From Roseivirga sp. (GTDB taxonomy: Bacteria; Bacteroidota; Bacteroidia; Cytophagales; Cyclobacteriaceae), in assembly GCA_029262895.1 (NCBI GenBank), contig JAJCYM010000089.1:1-64000 (forward strand): 64,000 nucleotides of DNA, in the 5' to 3' direction. How positions within the stretch are numbered: position 1 is the stretch's first letter; each line of letters begins with the position of its first letter. The notes below the pieces were generated by a model that saw only the letters and a list, made by a program, of their open reading frames with translations, did not search any database and had not been told where the DNA came from. Of the stretch, positions 8,282 to 17,664 are shown piece after piece. A program made the translations under genes and the position numbers.

Positions 8282-9808
8282 ATGAAGTACTTAGTTATCA
8301 TCGCAGTGGCACTTACCGCTTTCACGAGTTGTACCCAGGCCCAAAACCAGAAAAATCAGTATACCATTACTGTGGACCAAGCTGATCTGAGGAAAGTAAA
8401 AGTTGAGGGTATTATCAACCTGAGCCAACCCAAATTAAGCATGGACTGGCCATCTGCGAATTCTGTCGAACGTGGATGGGCGCACTTTGTAGAGAACCTT
8501 AAGGTTTATGATTCCAAAAACAGACCCATTGATATTGAGTACCAAAACAAAGCCACCTGGAAATTAAACGCTAAAGAAGATAGGGTTAGAATCAGCTATG
8601 AAGTCAATGTGACCCATGACAAAGTCAATTGGACTGAAGGTGGGCACAGCGCTTCGGCCTATGTTGTAAACGATGTGGTATACATGATCGGAGCAGCCTT
8701 ATTCATAGCTGAACCCAAGGAGTTGGCAATGGGAAATGGGCAACAATCAACGGTCACATTCGATTTGCCAGAAGATTTTAACGTGGCTGTTCCGTGGAGT
8801 ACCACAGCTGGCAAAACCAATGAGTTTGAGGCAAATTCTATTTATGAGCTAGTACGCAGCGGCATGCAATTTGGGCGGTTTGAGAAAAGCACAACAAACA
8901 TTGGTGGCATGGAAATAGAAATTGCCACCGCAGCAGATTTTAAGGAAGTCATTCCAATTTTCCAGTCGATTTATCAACAGATCATTCCAGCTACGTTGGA
9001 TTACTTTGGTGACAAAACGGCAAGCAAATACCTCGTGATTGCTAACCAGGCACCACGAACGGAGGAGTTTCAGCCCTACTTTTCAGGTGAGGCTCTACAC
9101 CAGTCCATGAGTGTCATTTCACCTGTTGTTCCAAGCCAGGAATTCATGCCTGTTTTCTGGTATTTACTTTCACATGAGTACGTCCATATCTGGAACGGCA
9201 TAAATATTCAGGTCTCGGATCAGGAGGCAGAGAACTGGTTTATGGAAGGTTTTACAGACCACATCTCCTGGGACATACTTCATCGTATTGGGATCATACC
9301 CTCCGATGTCATGATTAATGGTCTAAGTGTGGCTGGAAATTCTGCAGGCTGGGGAGTGAATATTCAAAAATATCTGGCAGTTGCCGGAGAAAAAACTATG
9401 CGTGAGGCTGGTAAAGCCAAACAGGAGAACTATGACTTGCTCTATAGCGGTGGTTCTTTGTTTGCGTTGATTCTGGACATTGAGATGAACCATGTCAGCG
9501 ATGGTCAGGCAGGGGTAAGAGCGTTGATGAGGACATTAAATCAAAAATTTGGAGTCGCTCAAGATGGGAGACAAATTAGTTTTGACGACATAAAGAAAAC
9601 GGTAAATGATTTGTCTGGTAAAAACCTTGATGAGCTGTTCGATGCCTATGTCAATGGTTCAACCGTCATCCCCGTCTCGGATTACTTACAAAAGGCAGGT
9701 TTGCTCATTCAAAATATCGGTGCCGAATCTCAACAGATAACACTGGATGAAAATGCGACAGCAAAACAAAAACTGGTGCTCAAAGCGATTTCAGGGATCT
9801 CATTATAA
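8282..9808 (+). CDS. M61-like secreted metallopeptidase
   Basis: The 508-residue protein has a signal peptide with a lipobox-like CTQ (AFTSCTQAQ, Cys17). An N-terminal beta-sandwich region of about 200 residues precedes a thermolysin-like catalytic domain with the zinc motif HEYVH near residue 298, followed by WNG and, about 20 residues on, ENWFMEGFTDH, which supplies the downstream Glu ligand. This HEYVHIWNG...WFMEGF arrangement is that of M61 glycyl aminopeptidases. The usual C-terminal PDZ domain is not obvious. It probably hydrolyses peptides in the periplasm or at the cell surface. Confidence 0.8.
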   Translation: MKYLVIIAVALTAFTSCTQAQNQKNQYTITVDQADLRKVKVEGIINLSQPKLSMDWPSANSVERGWAHFVENLKVYDSKNRPIDIEYQNKATWKLNAKEDRVRISYEVNVTHDKVNWTEGGHSASAYVVNDVVYMIGAALFIAEPKELAMGNGQQSTVTFDLPEDFNVAVPWSTTAGKTNEFEANSIYELVRSGMQFGRFEKSTTNIGGMEIEIATAADFKEVIPIFQSIYQQIIPATLDYFGDKTASKYLVIANQAPRTEEFQPYFSGEALHQSMSVISPVVPSQEFMPVFWYLLSHEYVHIWNGINIQVSDQEAENWFMEGFTDHISWDILHRIGIIPSDVMINGLSVAGNSAGWGVNIQKYLAVAGEKTMREAGKAKQENYDLLYSGGSLFALILDIEMNHVSDGQAGVRALMRTLNQKFGVAQDGRQISFDDIKKTVNDLSGKNLDELFDAYVNGSTVIPVSDYLQKAGLLIQNIGAESQQITLDENATAKQKLVLKAISGISL

Positions 9809-9810
9809 AC

Positions 9811-10298
9811 GACATCGGTTTGACCGCTTTGAGCAGTCGTACCGATAAAGTTCTTATGATCATTCCATTTGGCATTTCAAACGCGAAAAGATTTCTTCGC
9901 CCTGAAAAAGGGACTACGAAATGACAGTTCCAATTGTGGTAGTGGCTGTTTAAAATTCTATCATCGGGCTGACCGCTCTTTCGAAATGCAGATAGCGGTC
10001 TGACCGACTAATAAACCTCCAAAAGTTCTGTTGTAGTTTCTAAATCGTTGAAACGATTTTTGGGATGGTCATGTATTAGCCCAGGGTTTAAACCCTGGGC
10101 TAGGGATGCCCTACACTAGACCAATGGTTTCAACCATTTTGGGTATTGTACTACGCGGTCTGATCGTTCTTAGAACGTCATCCCCCTTTGATATATTTAA
10201 TCGCTTGGGAGCAGTTATTCAGGGATCTTTTTCAGAAGCACATTAGTAGTTGTTTCCAATTTGAAACCGTAACGAGCGGTCGTACTGATAGGCAGCAC
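9811..10298. repeat. Gene-free region with a cluster of REP-like palindromes
   Basis: No gene is seen in these 490 bases between converging genes. The stretch contains a series of short palindromes: AAATCGTT/AACGATTT (10042-10059), a perfect 26-bp palindrome (10077-10102), and AATGGTT/AACCATT (10123-10138). The 11-mer CGGTCTGACCG recurs with small changes at 9816, 9965, 9996 and 10156. Such GTTGAAAC/AGCCCAGGG hairpins resemble REP elements mobilised by RAYT (IS200-like) transposases, but no transposase gene is in the window. Confidence 0.6.
10077..10102. repeat. Perfect 26-bp palindrome
   Basis: The left half TAGCCCAGGGTTT (10077-10089) is exactly complementary to the right half AAACCCTGGGCTA (10090-10102). 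It is the most regular element of the surrounding REP-like cluster. Confidence 0.75.
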
Positions 10299-10694
10299 CT
10301 ATCTTAACGGATATCTGTCAAACCGAACTAAACCCGAGGCGTTCTTTTCATACTTCGCCAGGCAGTTTTCATTGAAGGCGGTCGAAAAATTGACATCACC
10401 TCTAACCGCAGTAGTGGGAATCTCAGCGTCCTTATGAAAGAAATAGACCTTGGTATTGCCGAGCTTGCTGTGCAACATATAGTCTCCGTACTGTCGCATT
10501 TCACTCCACAAAGTGTCCTCAACGCTTACAATATAGACACGCTGAATGGGTCCGGTATTATTTTCGTTTCGATAGGAGGCCACTTCTTCAAAGCCGCCCC
10601 TCAAATCCCCCACGCCATCTTGAGAAAAGGAGTTCCACATCACTATTCCAAGGACAAGGACCGCGGCCAATAAAATCTTATCGTTCAGTTTCAT
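10299..10694 (-). CDS. Hypothetical membrane-anchored or secreted protein
   Basis: This 131-residue protein starts with a hydrophobic segment (KILLAAVLVLGIVMWNSF) that is either a signal anchor or a signal peptide. The remainder is a small polar domain with many aromatic residues (YGDYMLHSKLGNTKVYFFHKD) and a single Cys. I do not recognise the family. It is monocistronic, with the repeat cluster downstream and a divergent SH3-like gene upstream. Confidence 0.6.
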   Translation of the reverse strand: MKLNDKILLAAVLVLGIVMWNSFSQDGVGDLRGGFEEVASYRNENNTGPIQRVYIVSVEDTLWSEMRQYGDYMLHSKLGNTKVYFFHKDAEIPTTAVRGDVNFSTAFNENCLAKYEKNASGLVRFDRYPLR

Positions 10695-10788
10695 GAATTA
10701 GTAAAGTAAAGCATACGAGCAAAATAGATCTAGTCTTAAGTCAATTTCAGGATTATCGTGATCTATTTTGTACTTTTATTTATAAATA

Positions 10789-11343
10789 ATGAAAATCAAC
10801 ATTCTTGTAGGATCAATTCTTTTTTTATTGCTGTCGACTACTCTTGCTGGACAAACGGCTCAAGATTCGGTATTTCAAAGGATACAGTCCTTACGTTCTA
10901 CCCGAGATTCACTAAACAAAGAACTCCGGAAAATTGACAAACAACTAAACACTCTAGAAAAGACATATAATGCCTTAAACAAAAGTGCAGGGGGAATCAA
11001 AGAGTTTACTATTGATAGCCCAACAATTAAACTCAGAGACCGACCTAACGCAGCCATTGGGAACGTAATACATGTCATTCCTTCTGGAGAAGAATTAGTA
11101 TTACTAGAATATGCATCATCATACTTTCAAGTTAACTATCAAGGACAAATTGGCTACCTACATGAAATGTATGTTGCCAACTGGAAGGCTCATTCAAAGA
11201 CTCTAGCTAAAAACAGTTATTCCAAAAAAACTCAGAAAAGACAGTCAAAATCGCGATCATATATCAGGGGCCCAAGGGGCGGTTGCTACTATATCAATTC
11301 GAATGGCAACAAGACCTATGTTAGCAGAAATCTATGCGGATAG
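10789..11343 (+). CDS. Secreted coiled-coil/SH3-like protein with C-terminal GPRGG module
   Basis: The 184-residue protein has a signal peptide (ends STTLAGQ), then a coiled coil (residues about 25-65, heptads with SLRSTRDSLNKELRKIDKQL), then a bacterial SH3-like domain (residues about 70-135; KLRDRPNAAIGNVIHVIPSG, GQIGYLHEMYV). A basic Ser/Lys/Arg linker leads to a short tail, GPRGGCYYINSNGNKTYVSR, which resembles the small basic modules called PBCV-specific basic adaptor domains and found at protein C-termini. A role at the cell envelope or peptidoglycan is inferred from the SH3 domain only. Confidence 0.75.
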   Translation: MKINILVGSILFLLLSTTLAGQTAQDSVFQRIQSLRSTRDSLNKELRKIDKQLNTLEKTYNALNKSAGGIKEFTIDSPTIKLRDRPNAAIGNVIHVIPSGEELVLLEYASSYFQVNYQGQIGYLHEMYVANWKAHSKTLAKNSYSKKTQKRQSKSRSYIRGPRGGCYYINSNGNKTYVSRNLCG

Positions 11344-11368
11344 AATAAATTGTGTCTCTTAGATCGTT

Positions 11369-12700
11369 TTAAATCAAACCCCTGGCTTTAAGCTCCAAGT
11401 ACTTATTGATACTGTCCACTGTAAGGTTTTCCGGAGTGGTGAGCACACTATACACGCCATGCCTGCGCAACTCTTTCACGATCAATCGTTTCTCATGATC
11501 AAATTTTTCAGCTACAGTCTTACGGTAAATCTCCTTTACATTTGTCGGTTTGTTTTCCAACACCTCTTTCATCTCGGTATTCCTGAAGAAAATGGCCACT
11601 ACAAGGTGGTTTTTCGAGAGACTTCTCAAGTAAGGCAACTGCCTTTGCAGCGCACTCAGCGATTCAAAGTTGGTATAGAGTAAAAGCAGACTACGCTGAT
11701 TTAATTTTTTCTGAATGCCCACAAACAATCTAGAGAAGTCTGATTCCTTGTAAGCTGTTTTCTGATTATAGAGGGTCTCCATAATCAGCTCCATTTGTTT
11801 ATTACGTTTACTGGCCGGTAAAATGGTACCAATCTTATGCTGAAAGGTGATCAAGCCTGCTTTGTCGCCCTTTTTCATAGCGATGTTAGAAATCACTAAA
11901 GCGGCATTGATGGCATAATCCAATAGGCTCATGCCTTCAAACGGCATCTCCATAACCCTGCCCTTGTCAATCACGGAATACACTTGCTGAGAGCGTTCAT
12001 CCTGATAGTTATTAACCATTAGCTGCCCCTTTCTGGCAGTGGCCTTCCAGTTAATGGTGCGGAAATCATCACCGGCCACATATTCCTTGATCTGCTCGAA
12101 CTCCATGTTATGGCCAATCCTTCTGATTTTTTTGATCCCCAATTCTGTGAGATTGTTGGATATAGCCAGCAGCTCAAATTTTCTGAGCTGAATGTAGGAA
12201 GGATAAACAGGCACGGTCGATGGCTCCAGGAATTTGAACCTTCTAGACACCAAACCGATAGGTGACGATACAAATATATTCAGACGTCCAAACTCATATT
12301 CACCGCGTTTGACCGGCCGCAAATTGTAATCAATCGTGGTGTTTTTAGCCGGAGATAGTGTAGTCCAAAAATCGGCCTTCCTCATTTGGAACTGTTCCGG
12401 CACCTCATCGATCAATCGAAGTTTGGCCTTGAAGGGATAAAGGTTTTCAACGTAAATTCTTATGAGATTTTGATCCCCGTTGGATAACCTTTCAGGCACA
12501 AATCTTTGGCCTATCAACCCTTTTTTAACCCGAAAAAGAGTAGCAATGTCTACGAAGATAAATGCTAAAAAAACCAGCGATAAAATACGGGCAATGGATT
12601 CCAAAAAAGGCAGTGCATATCCGGCAATTGCCAGCAAGGCAATCCCAATGGCAATCTGGAAGCTCAGATTATTAAAATACAGTGCCTTTATTGATTTCAC
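11369..12700 (-). CDS. DUF58 domain protein
   Basis: The 443-residue protein begins with two membrane helices (residues about 12-55), has a beta-rich central region, and carries the DUF58 signature YVAGDDFRTINWKATARKG followed by a von Willebrand A-like domain. DUF58 proteins are regularly encoded next to MoxR ATPases, which are thought to act as chaperones for von Willebrand-domain partners. The start is GTG at 12700, sharing one base with the stop of the MoxR gene (TAGTG), so translation is coupled. It is the last gene of a six-gene minus-strand operon. Confidence 0.93.
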   Translation of the reverse strand: MKSIKALYFNNLSFQIAIGIALLAIAGYALPFLESIARILSLVFLAFIFVDIATLFRVKKGLIGQRFVPERLSNGDQNLIRIYVENLYPFKAKLRLIDEVPEQFQMRKADFWTTLSPAKNTTIDYNLRPVKRGEYEFGRLNIFVSSPIGLVSRRFKFLEPSTVPVYPSYIQLRKFELLAISNNLTELGIKKIRRIGHNMEFEQIKEYVAGDDFRTINWKATARKGQLMVNNYQDERSQQVYSVIDKGRVMEMPFEGMSLLDYAINAALVISNIAMKKGDKAGLITFQHKIGTILPASKRNKQMELIMETLYNQKTAYKESDFSRLFVGIQKKLNQRSLLLLYTNFESLSALQRQLPYLRSLSKNHLVVAIFFRNTEMKEVLENKPTNVKEIYRKTVAEKFDHEKRLIVKELRRHGVYSVLTTPENLTVDSINKYLELKARGLI

Positions 12701-13692
12701 TATCGTGGTACCTCTATACTATTTACTATTTCCTCCACAACTTCATCGGTAGTGATGCCTTCCATTTCACTTTCCGGTGTGAGAATCACTCTATGGCGTA
12801 TCACGGGTTTGGCCACATACTTGATGTCTTCCGGAGTGACAAAGTCCCGGCCTTGAAGTGCAGCAAAGGCCTTAGAGGAATTGAGTATGGCAACGGATGC
12901 CCGTGGAGACGCGCCCAAGTAAAGTGATCCATGAGAACGTGTCTGATGGACAATAGCGGCAATGTACTTGCGCAGTGCTTCTTCCACATGAATGGTTTGT
13001 ACCACTTCTTTAAAGCCAGCAATGCTTTTGGCAGTCAATACTGACTTGATCTGGCTGAGGTCCGTCACTGCTTTTTGCTCATGATGGTTTGTGATAATCG
13101 AGATTTCTTCATCCAGAGAAGGGTAATCCACATTGAGTTTAAAAAGAAAACGATCCAGTTGTGCTTCGGGTAGACGATAAGTCCCTTCCTGCTCAATTGG
13201 GTTTTGAGTGGCAATTACCAGATAAGGTTCTTTCATTTTATAGGTCTCCCCATCAACCGTAACTTGGCGTTCTTCCATCACCTCAAACAAGGCTGCCTGC
13301 GTTTTGGCGGGTGCCCGATTGATCTCATCAATCAGAACCACATTCGAAAAAATGGGGCCTGCATGAAATTCAAAATCTGCCTTCTTCTGATTGAAAACCG
13401 AGGTTCCCAAGACATCTGAAGGCATCAGGTCGGGTGTAAACTGAATTCTGGAAAAGTCTATTTCCAATACCCTGGCCATGAGTTTTGCGGTCAGGGTTTT
13501 AGCAACACCCGGAACACCTTCCAGAAGAATATGGCCATTGGCCAATAATGCGGTGAGTAGTAAGTCTACAGTCTCATGCTGACCTACGAGTACCTTACCT
13601 ATTTCAGACTTTGCATCTGCTAATGCCTTCTGCAATGGTCCCAGATCGATCCGGCTCTCGAAAGACCCGGTTTGTTCCACTTGTTCATCCAT
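12700..13692 (-). CDS. MoxR-family AAA+ ATPase
   Basis: The 330-residue ATPase has Walker A GVPGVAKT, Walker B VVLIDEINRAP, a sensor 1 region (VIATQNPIEQEGTY) and the C-terminal AAA lid (YLGASPRASVAILNSSKA). These features and the length fit the MoxR group closely. MoxR ATPases are believed to help assemble or activate partner proteins containing von Willebrand domains, here the DUF58 product. The gene overlaps the DUF4350 gene upstream by 8 bases and DUF58 downstream by 1. Confidence 0.96.
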   Translation of the reverse strand: MDEQVEQTGSFESRIDLGPLQKALADAKSEIGKVLVGQHETVDLLLTALLANGHILLEGVPGVAKTLTAKLMARVLEIDFSRIQFTPDLMPSDVLGTSVFNQKKADFEFHAGPIFSNVVLIDEINRAPAKTQAALFEVMEERQVTVDGETYKMKEPYLVIATQNPIEQEGTYRLPEAQLDRFLFKLNVDYPSLDEEISIITNHHEQKAVTDLSQIKSVLTAKSIAGFKEVVQTIHVEEALRKYIAAIVHQTRSHGSLYLGASPRASVAILNSSKAFAALQGRDFVTPEDIKYVAKPVIRHRVILTPESEMEGITTDEVVEEIVNSIEVPR

Positions 13693-14863
13693 AAAATGCT
13701 TCTATTTTTTCATTGAGGTCTAAAAGTTCGTGTTCACTCACCTCGCTTTTAGACTTTATATTGGTTATCAGATCAAAGAGCTTCTTTACGTCCACCATAT
13801 CCTTGCCCGATTTCGCGGCTAACTTTTCGAAAAAATGCTCATTAAATTCTTTAAAATTGAGGTAGTACCGGTTCCTGATGTGGTCCAGAAAATACTGGAT
13901 TTTCTTCAGGGCTATATCTTTATGACTCCCATTCTTGTGATAGAGGTTGGCAATGGTGCCCACAAACTCCAGAGTGGTATTGGCCAATGGCACAACCAAT
14001 GGAATGATGCGTTGCCTCCTCTTTGCTTCGAAGAATATAAATATGATTAAAGCGAAAATTATCACGGTGTAGGCCAGCTTTAATGGCGGGGAGGTGAGGA
14101 TTACTCGCAAGGGAGTTCCTGCTTCATTTCTGCCCATCTGATAATATTCTGTCCAGATGGTCTTTTGCTTTGGTAAATAGCTGAGCAGGCCAGATACATA
14201 TTCATGGTTGTCCTGAAACAGTAAATAGTTGTTCGTAAAAGCCTTCGGTGTCGAACACATGATCAATTCACCACGACCGAATGGCACGCTAAGCGCTAAG
14301 GGATTGTCCTCGGCATCTGTGGCTAACACGGTGGGCTTTACAGAATCTGCGTATTGATAATAAGTGGCCATCACGTCTTTCTTAAAGTAATAATGTTTGT
14401 TACTCAGGGCTGGATTGGTCAATTGCACTGTGCTTGTGTCCTGGTTGCCTTTCAGAATAAAATCGGCCTGGTTTGAACGCCCATTTATCCCAAGCGTATC
14501 AGCCAATTGCCCATAAATGAGGTTCCCAACAAGAAGTACATGGGCACCATTATTAAGTGCTGTTAAAAGTACATCCGTGTCTGCGCTGCTCATTGGGATG
14601 CCTTCCGCAATGACCAATAAATTCGTCTGGTCATCTAGGTCGTATTCAAGCTCATAAATAGTTTGATAGGAATTAGTCACCTGAGATTCGCCAAAAATGT
14701 CTGGCATCAATTCATTAAGCACATAACCCCCATAGGGCTCTTTATCATTATGTGAAAAGGTAGTGCGCCAATCATTGGGTTCTCTGGTAAATTGCTCCGC
14801 CAAAATCAACACTAAAACGGTTAGGCCCAGAATGATGTAATATTTCCGTTCGCTTTTATTCAT
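13685..14863 (-). CDS. DUF4350 domain membrane protein
   Basis: The 392-residue protein has one N-terminal membrane helix (YYIILGLTVLVLILAEQF) and one central helix (KLAYTVIIFALIIFIFFEAKRRQR near residue 260). Between them lies an extracytoplasmic domain of the DUF4350 type (GGYVLNELMPDIF; LLVIAEGIP; FGRGELIMCSTP), which has a glutamine amidotransferase-like fold. The C-terminal cytoplasmic part is helical. It overlaps both neighbours by 8 bases. Function is unknown, but its constant linkage to MoxR/DUF58 suggests one membrane complex. Confidence 0.85.
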   Translation of the reverse strand: MNKSERKYYIILGLTVLVLILAEQFTREPNDWRTTFSHNDKEPYGGYVLNELMPDIFGESQVTNSYQTIYELEYDLDDQTNLLVIAEGIPMSSADTDVLLTALNNGAHVLLVGNLIYGQLADTLGINGRSNQADFILKGNQDTSTVQLTNPALSNKHYYFKKDVMATYYQYADSVKPTVLATDAEDNPLALSVPFGRGELIMCSTPKAFTNNYLLFQDNHEYVSGLLSYLPKQKTIWTEYYQMGRNEAGTPLRVILTSPPLKLAYTVIIFALIIFIFFEAKRRQRIIPLVVPLANTTLEFVGTIANLYHKNGSHKDIALKKIQYFLDHIRNRYYLNFKEFNEHFFEKLAAKSGKDMVDVKKLFDLITNIKSKSEVSEHELLDLNEKIEAFYG

Positions 14864-15587
14864 TCTCGTTCGGAATTTGTGGTATTGAACGGCCTATCGT
14901 ATTGTACCGGGCAGTGGCTTTGTCATAAAGCACTTCGTCTACTTCAAAATCGCCATACCAGGCATAGTCAAAATAGTAACTGAGCTCTCTAAAGGGATTT
15001 TGCAAGGCATCACCCTTCAACTCATTCAGGTACTCATAATTTGTTTTTCCTGGTGCCCAATCTATTAAATGAGTATCGCTTAAGGCCTTTAAAGTGCGCA
15101 AGTAGACAAGGCGAACTGCCAACCTGAAATCCTGATTTTGGATTGCTTCTTGCAAGAGCTTTTCAAAGTCCAGGGTGTCTATTTGATCCTCCAGTTCTTC
15201 AAAGTTCAATCTGCTGACATCAGACCTGCCATAAAATACTTCTCTGACATTGATCTGAAATATTTTGATGATGCAAATCACAATCAACACTGCACCCAGG
15301 ACATACAACAGGATTTTTCCAAAGGTGGTATTAGTAGCTGCACCAATAATCCTGGAGATTAAATCTTGAATGAAATTCCAGATTCGCTGGAAGAACCCCG
15401 GAGGTTCTGAACCTTGGGAAGTGTAAGAAAAGTCTTTGTCCTTTTTTAATTCTTCAATTTTGTCTGTGTCGTAGGTTCGAACATCAATCGCACTTTGATC
15501 CGTCTGGGTTTGTTCCACCTGTGCGTAGCTTTGCCCTAAGGTGAGACAGGACATACTCAAAATAATGATTGCCCTAAAAATCCTCAT
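14856..15587 (-). CDS. DUF4129 domain membrane protein
   Basis: The start was placed at ATG 15587 (MRIFRAIIILSMSCLTLGQ), which gives a clean signal peptide; the frame is open 27 bases further. The protein of about 243 residues has a signal peptide, a short periplasmic part, one membrane helix (GKILLYVLGAVLIVICIIKIF) and a cytoplasmic DUF4129 domain (FRLAVRLVYLRTLKAL, YEYLNEL, ELSYYFDYAWYG). DUF4129 is often fused to transglutaminase-like proteins; here it stands alone inside the MoxR operon. Confidence 0.88.
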   Translation of the reverse strand: MRIFRAIIILSMSCLTLGQSYAQVEQTQTDQSAIDVRTYDTDKIEELKKDKDFSYTSQGSEPPGFFQRIWNFIQDLISRIIGAATNTTFGKILLYVLGAVLIVICIIKIFQINVREVFYGRSDVSRLNFEELEDQIDTLDFEKLLQEAIQNQDFRLAVRLVYLRTLKALSDTHLIDWAPGKTNYEYLNELKGDALQNPFRELSYYFDYAWYGDFEVDEVLYDKATARYNTIGRSIPQIPNENE

Positions 15588-16533
15588 CGCTGCTTTCCTC
15601 CTCCACATTTCCAAAATCCTCGAGACGGTCCATCAACGATTTTGCATCCCGTATTTCTACCAGGTGATAAAACTGTAGGTTCATTCCAATGATAGGAAGA
15701 CTGTAGGTCATTGAACTTCCCAACATTAAAATGATTCCAAAAATGTAGTTCAAGGCTTTATATAGAAGTGACGGTTCCTCCAAGACCCCTGCCTCAGCAG
15801 AATTAAAGACGAACATAAAAGTGTTGATGTAAAACGGTAGTGCAAAAACAACGACAACTACATTATAGATAAGTAGCAGAATGATGAGCAAACCCAGCGA
15901 CCTCCACCAATTGTTTTTCAACAAAATAAAAGTTCGGCTCAAAGCTTTGCCAAGAGACTTTTTTTCAAAAACCTGCCCGCCCATAGTCATAGAGACCACA
16001 ATAAAGAAGAAGCCCATAAAGAGGTATATGATTGGGATCATCAACAATGGAAGGATCGCACTTATCATAACTGTGAAAAGCGCAAAAATCATGTAAAGGA
16101 CAAAAAAGATAATACCGAACAGAAAGAGAGTGGCAAACAACTGCCAATACCTTTTTTTGACCACTTTCCAGACATCATTGTGAGTGAATTTTGCATCACC
16201 AAAATGATCATAGGCATGCATGGTGCCATTAATAACCGTAAAGACCATGGCCATGGCAAAAATCATTATAACCGATAGCCCCATAATCGATAACCCAAGA
16301 CTAAACATCTCAGCGGTTGATTGGTCCACTCCTGTGCCGGCTTGTGAACCGAGAAAAAGAACCCTTTGAAAAAGACCGGTGACCAGAAAGCTACCGACCA
16401 GAGCAAAGGGGCCTGCGAAAAAAAGCAAGCTCTTAAATAAGGGCTTTGCGCAAACCCTTATAAACTCAAAAGTGGCCTCTATCTTCTGACCAAAATTGCG
16501 CTCTTTACGAAGTACGAACGACCTGCTTTGCAT
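15574..16533 (-). CDS. Multi-pass membrane protein of the MoxR operon
   Basis: This 319-residue integral membrane protein has about six to seven hydrophobic helices, for example LGLSIMGLSVIMIFAMAMVF and SLGLLIILLLIYNVVVVVF. It has a basic N-terminus and an acidic C-terminus (NVEEESSDEDF). The layout resembles glycerophosphodiester phosphodiesterase membrane-domain or DUF4013-type proteins, but I cannot name it. It overlaps the SpoIIM-like gene (29 bases) and the DUF4129 gene (14 bases), so it is an operon member. Confidence 0.8.
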   Translation of the reverse strand: MQSRSFVLRKERNFGQKIEATFEFIRVCAKPLFKSLLFFAGPFALVGSFLVTGLFQRVLFLGSQAGTGVDQSTAEMFSLGLSIMGLSVIMIFAMAMVFTVINGTMHAYDHFGDAKFTHNDVWKVVKKRYWQLFATLFLFGIIFFVLYMIFALFTVMISAILPLLMIPIIYLFMGFFFIVVSMTMGGQVFEKKSLGKALSRTFILLKNNWWRSLGLLIILLLIYNVVVVVFALPFYINTFMFVFNSAEAGVLEEPSLLYKALNYIFGIILMLGSSMTYSLPIIGMNLQFYHLVEIRDAKSLMDRLEDFGNVEEESSDEDF

Positions 16534-17476
16534 TGTTAAGTTTTATGGGGTAAATAATGTAATAGTATATTATGACAAAGGCTGACGCCAGGATCACCAA
16601 TAAATTGATGATATCAGGCATGTCCGTATGTCGGGTAATAAAACCCTCTATAAATCCGGCCATAATAAAGAACGGAATGAGTCCAACAATGACCTTCAAG
16701 CCAGTCTTTGCTCCTCGCAAAAACGAGGTCATGCGTGAATAGGTGCCAGGAAACAAAATACTGTTGCCCATGACAAAGCCCGCAGCACCAGCGATCACAA
16801 TAGCGGATAGTTCGAGCGTTCCATGTAGCATCACCACTAGAAAGGCCTTCTGCATAAAGCCCTGCTGAGCCAAAAATGTGAAGAACGTACCCACCATCAA
16901 ACCATTGTAAAAAAGAAGCATTCCGGTACCAACAGATACCAAAAGACCTGCCGCAAAAGCAAAAAAGGAAACCTTAACGTTGTTGAAAGTAATGGCAAAG
17001 AACATGTCCATCTCACTATCGCCACCATAAACGGCCAGCGGATTTCCTTCCTCAATATTTTCAAGTGTCATATTCACATAGCCATCACCTAGCACTGACC
17101 TCACAAAATCGTTGTCCACTTGCTGAGATATCGCACCAATCGCGATGGCCACCGCAAAGATCAGGAAGGCATAAAAAAGCTTGGTGTGCACCGAATAGAA
17201 CAAGTGCGGCATCTCGTATCTCCAAAAGTTGATAAACCGCTTTTTATCTTCAGACTTGTTCCTGTAAATTTTTAAATGAACCTTGGAGGCAAGGCCATTT
17301 AGGTATTGGTGTGTTTTGCTTTGTGGGTATTGGGTGCGAGCAAAAGAAAGGTCATCGGTCACTTTAACAAATAACTCCGAAAGCTTATCAGGGTCGCGTG
17401 AGCCCTCGGAATTCAACAAGTCTTCAAACTCTTCCCACTTCTTTACATTCCTCTTTACGAAAGCCGCCTCGCGCAT
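16505..17476 (-). CDS. Stage II sporulation protein M-like membrane protein
   Basis: The 323-residue protein starts with a cytoplasmic helical region (MREAAFVKRNVKKWEEFEDLL), followed by five or so membrane helices of the SpoIIM family (ALAVYGGDSEMDMFFAITFNNVKVSF is replaced here by NPLAVYGG...FNNVKVSFFAF; LLFYNGLMVGTFF; GTLELSAIVIAGAAGF). In non-sporulating Bacteroidota this protein heads the MoxR/DUF58 cluster and its role is unknown. It is the first gene of the minus-strand operon and faces the RDD gene across 188 bases. Confidence 0.92.
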   Translation of the reverse strand: MREAAFVKRNVKKWEEFEDLLNSEGSRDPDKLSELFVKVTDDLSFARTQYPQSKTHQYLNGLASKVHLKIYRNKSEDKKRFINFWRYEMPHLFYSVHTKLFYAFLIFAVAIAIGAISQQVDNDFVRSVLGDGYVNMTLENIEEGNPLAVYGGDSEMDMFFAITFNNVKVSFFAFAAGLLVSVGTGMLLFYNGLMVGTFFTFLAQQGFMQKAFLVVMLHGTLELSAIVIAGAAGFVMGNSILFPGTYSRMTSFLRGAKTGLKVIVGLIPFFIMAGFIEGFITRHTDMPDIINLLVILASAFVIIYYYIIYPIKLNNAKQVVRTS

Positions 17477-17664
17477 CTTATCTACACACTAATCTTTTAT
17501 AAAGACCTAATATACAAAGTGCCCTTTAATAAAAAGTCTCGATATCAAATCTTAATTATCATTTTTTCATTTCGATGTCGTTCATCTTATTTGTGCCACC
17601 GTTTGTCATTTTGAGCTGATTAATCGGTCAAAAAGCATATTTTAGCTTTTCCTTAAAACAGGCT

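Noticed and set aside
8116-8385. 89-codon plus-strand frame before the M61-like gene
   Set aside because: It overlaps the signal peptide of the M61-like gene in another frame and has no recognisable content.
9811-10298. CRISPR array in the palindrome cluster
   Set aside because: The repeats are unequal in length and spacing, and no cas gene is in the window.
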